A stretch of 9,673 nucleotides of DNA from Deltaproteobacteria bacterium (GTDB lineage: Bacteria; SAR324; NAC60-12), in contig PBZZ01000121.1 in NCBI GenBank assembly GCA_002730365.1, positions 1-9,673 of the forward strand. The letters are read 5' to 3'. Numbering within the stretch: position 1 is the first letter of the stretch; every line of letters starts with the position of its first letter. Positions 6,433-9,673 of this stretch are shown one piece after another. The notes beneath the pieces are model-generated. The model did not search any database and was not told the origin of the DNA. It was given only the letters and a program-made list of their open reading frames with translations. The translations under genes were made by a program, and so were the position numbers.

Positions 6433-6924
6433 TCAGGCCAAGGCCTTGGCAAGATCAACGACTGATTCGCCTCCCAGTTTCAACAGAACCTGAGGATCCA
6501 TCTTCACCTTAAGGTCTCGTCCACCTCCTCCAACGATAATCCACTCGCAGCCCATCACCTGAGAGTCAATCCACAAAGGCAGGCCTGTTGGGAGTCCCAG
6601 TGGGGTTACTCCTCCCACCTGCATCCCAGTCAAGGCTTGCATCTCTTCTGTGGTAGAAAAAGAAGTTTTGCGCACACCCATCTTCTTGCGCACTGCACCG
6701 TTGACATCCAGACGTGTGGTGGCCAGAACTACACAGGCCACAAAGGTCTTGGGCTCTGCTTTCGATGCGATCACCAGTGTATTGGCAGACTGATCCAGTG
6801 GGATGTTGTAATGAGCACAAAAATCTGCAGTATCTGCCAGTGCTGGGTCGATCTCAATAATCTCAAAAGTGAGTCCAAGTGGATTCAGGACGTTTTCCAA
6901 TTCAGTTCGGGTCATCGGCTCCAT
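6433..6924 (-). CDS. YbaK/ProX-like aminoacyl-tRNA editing domain protein
   Basis: This single-domain protein of about 163 residues fits the YbaK/EbsC/ProRS-editing superfamily, whose members hydrolyse mischarged aminoacyl-tRNA in the cytoplasm. Visible signatures are the VVLATTRLDVNGAVRKKMG segment (66-83), GGVTPLGLPTGLPLWID (104-120) and VGGGGRDLKVKMDP (131-144). In E. coli YbaK the catalytic lysine lies in a KTL motif; the matching position here is Asn48 (ANTLV). From memory, a related group with ANxV-type sequence is common in actinobacteria, so this may be a subfamily trait and not decay; the specificity is unknown. The start is uncertain. I chose the ATG at 6924, but the frame extends to GTG 6945 and TTG 6948, and an ATG at 6915 is also possible; none has a well-spaced Shine-Dalgarno. 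It is the last gene of the (-) cluster, following the EamA gene. Confidence 0.85.
   Translation of the reverse strand: MEPMTRTELENVLNPLGLTFEIIEIDPALADTADFCAHYNIPLDQSANTLVIASKAEPKTFVACVVLATTRLDVNGAVRKKMGVRKTSFSTTEEMQALTGMQVGGVTPLGLPTGLPLWIDSQVMGCEWIIVGGGGRDLKVKMDPQVLLKLGGESVVDLAKALA
6437..6450. repeat. 14-bp perfect palindrome at convergent gene ends
   Basis: GCCAAGGCCTTGGC is its own reverse complement. It lies inside the last codons of the YbaK-like gene, 8 bases past the dctM stop. As RNA it could form a 5-bp stem with a GGCC loop for either transcript. No T run follows on either strand, so it is at best a weak or Rho-assisted terminator and may be chance from the LAKALA codons. Confidence 0.4.
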
Positions 6925-6990
6925 TAGGTCGTTGATTTTCGCCACCAAGTGGAAAAATCGAGTTGTTGGCTATAGCTTGAAGCAGTGTAT

Positions 6991-7920
6991 TCAGGCAGGT
7001 GCTTTCTCTTGGGTTGATCTGGGAACAGCTGACTTGCGGAAGAGCAACATCCCACTCAGTACCAAGAGCATACCACCAGCATGATACCACTGAAAATTCT
7101 CACCAAGAAAAATAATTGCTAAAAGCGAGGCAAAGACTGGGACCAAGTTGATGAAGAGTCCTCCTAGGTTGGGACCTATCAGGTCAATCCCTCGATTCCA
7201 AAAGAGAAATGCGAGAATCGATGGAAATATCGAGACATAGCCTACCGCCCAGGCGAGTTGCGGACTACCTTGAGGCAATCCTACCCAATACCACTCAAGT
7301 AGCATTGGTGGAATCAACATACTTCCTCCCAAAGCAAAGGTAACCGCCAGAAAACTCATTAGACTGATAGCTGGTTTGATCCTGAGCAGTGTGGTGTAAG
7401 AAGCATAGGCCAGCACCGCTGGAAGCAACCAGAGATCGCCAGGCACTAACTCAAACTTCTGCAACACCTCCCAACTTCCCTGAAACAGTACCAATCCAAC
7501 CCCTAGGAAACAGAGGGAGAGTCCAAGCCATTGGCGTTGGTTTGTACGTTCCCCAAACCACCACCAAGATAGTAGTACGATCACTGCGGGTCCAGCTGAC
7601 TGCATCAAGGCCGCATTGATTGCCTGTGTGGTCTGTAGGGCAACATAAAAGAGAGTATTGAAGATGGTGATTCCTAACAGAGAGAGCAGGAGCAACATCT
7701 TCCAGGAGCTACGAATCGTCTGCCAATCTCGTCGTACAGATGGTAGGGCAAAAGGGAGGATTAGCAGAAAAGCGACCGTCCAACGAATCCAAGCGAGCGT
7801 GATTGGTGAGATGACCTCGGCCATTCCTCGACCCACTACTGCATTACCTCCCCAGAACAAAGGTACCAAGGTCAACAGCAAGTAGGGCTGAGCAAAAAAC
7901 CATTCACGCAGCTGCTGCAC
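6991..7920 (-). CDS. DMT superfamily transporter, two EamA domains
   Basis: This 309-residue inner-membrane protein shows the ten-helix duplicated architecture of the drug/metabolite transporter superfamily, whose EamA members mostly export amino acids or other metabolites. The first EamA repeat covers about residues 12-146, starting with LTLVPLFWGGNAVVGR. It contains the helix-4/5 pattern FYVALQTTQAINAALMQSAGPAVIVLLSWWWFGER (91-125), split here as FYVALQTTQAINAALM and the segment ending in Glu124-Arg125. The second repeat covers about 160-295 and ends with the matching GENFQW and GGMLLVLSGMLL segments. The start is a GTG at 7920 inside the end of the adenine deaminase gene (17-base overlap), so translation is probably coupled; no ATG lies before the first helix. 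It forms part of a four-gene (-) cluster. The substrate is unknown; a purine-related role is only suggested by position. Confidence 0.88.
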   Translation of the reverse strand: MQQLREWFFAQPYLLLTLVPLFWGGNAVVGRGMAEVISPITLAWIRWTVAFLLILPFALPSVRRDWQTIRSSWKMLLLLSLLGITIFNTLFYVALQTTQAINAALMQSAGPAVIVLLSWWWFGERTNQRQWLGLSLCFLGVGLVLFQGSWEVLQKFELVPGDLWLLPAVLAYASYTTLLRIKPAISLMSFLAVTFALGGSMLIPPMLLEWYWVGLPQGSPQLAWAVGYVSIFPSILAFLFWNRGIDLIGPNLGGLFINLVPVFASLLAIIFLGENFQWYHAGGMLLVLSGMLLFRKSAVPRSTQEKAPA

Positions 7921-8929
7921 TGTACTCGTCTACAGCTTGAAAATGGCGTTGAACTTCTGCTTGTGGAAGGAAACTAGCTTTGAATCCGTTCCGAACCAAG
8001 CGCAAGGCCTGCTCTTGAGTGAGATTCAGGTCTTCGTGCAATGCGAAAAAATTCTCATTCAAGTAACCGCCAAAATAGGCAGGGTCGTCTGAATTAACCG
8101 TCACGCAAAGACCTGCATCCAGCAAATGCAGCAGATTGTGCTGCTTCATTTCTGGGAAAACGCAGAGTCGAATATTTGAGAGAGGACAGACAGTCAGCGG
8201 CACTTGCTCTTCTGCAAGCCTTTGCATTAACTTTTCGTCTTCTGCGGAACGAACTCCGTGATCAATCCGATGAACCTTCAGTAGATCGAGAGCGCCCCAA
8301 ACATAGGCAGGAGGGCCCTCTTCACCCGCATGAGCAATCCGACGATAGCCCTGTTCCTGGGCTTGGGCGTAGAGTCGTTCAAACTTTTCTGGAGGATGCC
8401 CTAGTTCCGAACTAGCCAGCCCAATTGCGACGAAATGCTCGCGGTAAGGTTCCACTTCCTTCAGCAAAGCCAGTGCTTCCTCTTCTGACAAGTGTCGGAG
8501 GAAGCTAAGAATCAACAAAGCGGACTGGCCCCAGTCTTTTCGAGCCTCCTGGATTGCGGATTCAAACCCAGACAGCATCGTCTGCAGAGAGACTCCTTGT
8601 GGGAAGTAAGTTTGTGGCTCCACCATGATCTCGGTGTGGACTATGTTCTGCTCCCGACACTTGAGAAGGTAGTCCCTCATCAGGTAATAGAAGTCCCCTT
8701 CATCACGCAACACGGACGCACCGAGATAATAGAGATCAAGGAAGCTCTGCAAGTTTTCGAAATCGTAGGCCACTTCGATCTCCTCCACACTGTGGTAGGG
8801 CAGTGCCACTGAGTTTTTCTTTGCCAGTTTCAGTAGTCGTTCCGGTTGCAGAGAACCATCAATGTGCAAGTGCAATTCGCACTTGGGTAAGCCTGTCAGC
8901 CACTTTTGCCAGTCTTGTTCGCTTTGCAT
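7904..8929 (-). CDS. Adenine deaminase, type 2 (adenosine deaminase family)
   Basis: This cytoplasmic enzyme probably converts adenine to hypoxanthine and ammonia (EC 3.5.4.2) in purine salvage. With the chosen start it has 341 residues. Metal and catalytic residues of the amidohydrolase/ADA fold are visible: HLH (His20, His22), HAGEEG (His200, Glu203), IDHGVR (His224) and NSDDPAYFGGY (Asp281, Asp282). The SDDPAYFGGY ending, together with ILSFLRHLSEEEA and SSELGHPPEKF, matches type-2 adenine deaminases such as the Pseudomonas enzyme, as I remember it, better than true adenosine deaminases. Database labels of 'adenosine deaminase' would therefore be misleading. ATG 8929 is chosen over the in-frame TTG at 8941 because GGAGG ends 5 bases before it and would otherwise lie inside the gene. 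It follows the FAH gene by 51 bp and overlaps the EamA gene by 17 bp. Confidence 0.92.
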   Translation of the reverse strand: MQSEQDWQKWLTGLPKCELHLHIDGSLQPERLLKLAKKNSVALPYHSVEEIEVAYDFENLQSFLDLYYLGASVLRDEGDFYYLMRDYLLKCREQNIVHTEIMVEPQTYFPQGVSLQTMLSGFESAIQEARKDWGQSALLILSFLRHLSEEEALALLKEVEPYREHFVAIGLASSELGHPPEKFERLYAQAQEQGYRRIAHAGEEGPPAYVWGALDLLKVHRIDHGVRSAEDEKLMQRLAEEQVPLTVCPLSNIRLCVFPEMKQHNLLHLLDAGLCVTVNSDDPAYFGGYLNENFFALHEDLNLTQEQALRLVRNGFKASFLPQAEVQRHFQAVDEYSAAAA

Positions 8930-8934
8930 CTCAA

Positions 8935-8939
8935 CCTCC
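8935..8939 (-). promoter_or_regulatory. Ribosome-binding site of the adenine deaminase gene
   Basis: On the (-) strand GGAGG is followed by TTGAG and then ATG at 8929. This is near-ideal Shine-Dalgarno spacing and rules out the upstream TTG at 8941 as the main start. Confidence 0.8.
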
Positions 8940-8980
8940 AAGAATGTTCAACTCTTAAAGGGCCAGTGGATCTGCCTGAA

Positions 8981-9673
8981 TCAGTTGAGCAGTCCCCGAC
9001 GAGCCAGATTACGCATCAAATCTGCAGTACCAAAGGTCCAGGGGAGACAATCCGGGCTGAGAGCTACTTGATTACTGAGTGCACCCAGATGAGGTGTCTT
9101 AATGGTCACCCAATCCCCTACCTTGTGAGTGAAGCCTGCTCCCGGAGTATCTCGATCCTTCGTGGGCGCAAACATGGTTCCCAAGAACAATACCAACCCA
9201 TCTGGATACTGATGATGAGGACCAATCGTTGCCTGGGTCAACTCCTCAGGACTTCGGCTGATCCGGTTCATTGAGCTGCTCCCGTCCAAACGGAATCCTT
9301 CGGGGCCAATAATTTCTAACTCTACTTCTGCCTGCTTGACGTCTTCCAAGCTAAAATCCGCATCAAACAACCGCAAGAACGGACCCAATGAGCAACTAGC
9401 GTTGTTGTCCTTGGCCTTGCCCAACAGCAGGGCTGAGCGTCCTTCCACATCTCTCAGATTGACATCATTACCCAACGTCGCTCCCACAATTTTTGCACGG
9501 CTGTTAATTGCTAGTACCACTTCTGGTTCTGGATTGTTCCAACTGGAAATCGGGTGCAGGCCAACCCAGGCTCCCAAACCAACTGAAGCCATCGGTTGCG
9601 CCTTACTGAAGACCTCTGGATCTGGACCAATGCCGACTTCGAGATACTGTGACCAGAGTTTTCGCTCAATCAG
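8981..9673 (-). CDS. FAH-family protein of GguC/AraD1 type (N-terminus outside window)
   Basis: The frame is open to the right edge, so 230 C-terminal residues are visible; an internal ATG at 9592 is not the true start, because family-like sequence (LEVGIGPDPEVFSKAQP, visible residues 11-27) precedes it. The fumarylacetoacetate hydrolase fold is indicated by NPEPEVVLAIN (47-57), where the E-x-E pair (Glu49, Glu51) are expected metal ligands. GNDVNLRDVEGRS (68-80, Asp70), GKAKDNNAS (85-93), GSSSMNRISRSP (131-142) and LFLGTMFAPTKDRDTPG (162-178) add support. From memory these fit the GguC/AraD1 group, often found beside sugar transport and sugar-acid catabolism genes and proposed to act on 2-keto-3-deoxy acids. 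The exact reaction is inferred. It is the most upstream visible gene of the (-) cluster, 51 bp ahead of adenine deaminase. Confidence 0.85.
   Translation of the reverse strand: MIERKLWSQYLEVGIGPDPEVFSKAQPMASVGLGAWVGLHPISSWNNPEPEVVLAINSRAKIVGATLGNDVNLRDVEGRSALLLGKAKDNNASCSLGPFLRLFDADFSLEDVKQAEVELEIIGPEGFRLDGSSSMNRISRSPEELTQATIGPHHQYPDGLVLFLGTMFAPTKDRDTPGAGFTHKVGDWVTIKTPHLGALSNQVALSPDCLPWTFGTADLMRNLARRGLLN

Noticed and set aside
8930..8941. TTG at 8941 as the start of the adenine deaminase
   Set aside because: It would put the strong GGAGG ribosome-binding site within the coding sequence; ATG 8929 is correctly spaced from it.
1..9673. Defence system, phage, CRISPR or mobile-element content
   Set aside because: All sizeable reading frames fall into metabolic or transport families; no transposase, integrase, nuclease, toxin or repeat-spacer array was recognised.

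Overview
The window looks like chromosomal DNA of a Gram-negative heterotrophic bacterium. A TRAP transporter with a Sec-exported solute-binding protein implies a periplasm. The gene set (TRAP uptake, Gfo/Idh/MocA dehydrogenases, a GguC/AraD1-type FAH protein, a purine deaminase) suits a free-living, probably aquatic or marine, scavenger of small organic compounds; that habitat and any taxon are inference, and I cannot assign a phylum. GC content is intermediate. Several starts are GTG. No tRNA, rRNA, insertion sequence, phage gene or CRISPR array was seen.

Layout. Bases 1-723 (+) hold the C-terminal part of an MFS transporter cut by the window edge. A short convergent spacer (724-829) contains a 10-bp inverted repeat with a long loop. 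Bases 830-3277 (-) hold two tandem, different Gfo/Idh/MocA NAD(P)-dependent oxidoreductases in one likely operon. Bases 3278-3623 are a divergent intergenic region with weak promoter-like and operator-like sequences. Bases 3624-6429 (+) hold a complete tripartite TRAP transporter in the order dctP-dctQ-dctM, the last two overlapping by 8 bp. Only 3 bp later it meets a convergent (-) cluster running from the right edge back to 6433: a partial GguC/AraD1-type FAH protein, a type-2 adenine deaminase, a DMT/EamA exporter and a YbaK/ProX-like editing-domain protein.

How the genes may work together. The divergent dehydrogenase pair and TRAP operon share one upstream region and plausibly form a catabolic unit: the TRAP system imports an organic anion such as a sugar acid or related polyol acid, and the two dehydrogenases oxidise it or its products. 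The substrate cannot be read from sequence. The right-hand cluster looks like a separate transcription unit. Its FAH member resembles enzymes linked to sugar-acid breakdown, so a link to the left unit is possible but unproven. The adenine deaminase (adenine to hypoxanthine) belongs to purine salvage.

I see no clear new multi-gene system. The points most worth checking are the unidentified TRAP/dehydrogenase substrate, the Cys-Pro-Cys motif near the mature N-terminus of the solute-binding protein, an Asp-to-Glu change at a catalytic position in one dehydrogenase, an Asn in place of the usual Lys in the YbaK-like protein, and repeated AAGCG elements in the divergent promoter region.
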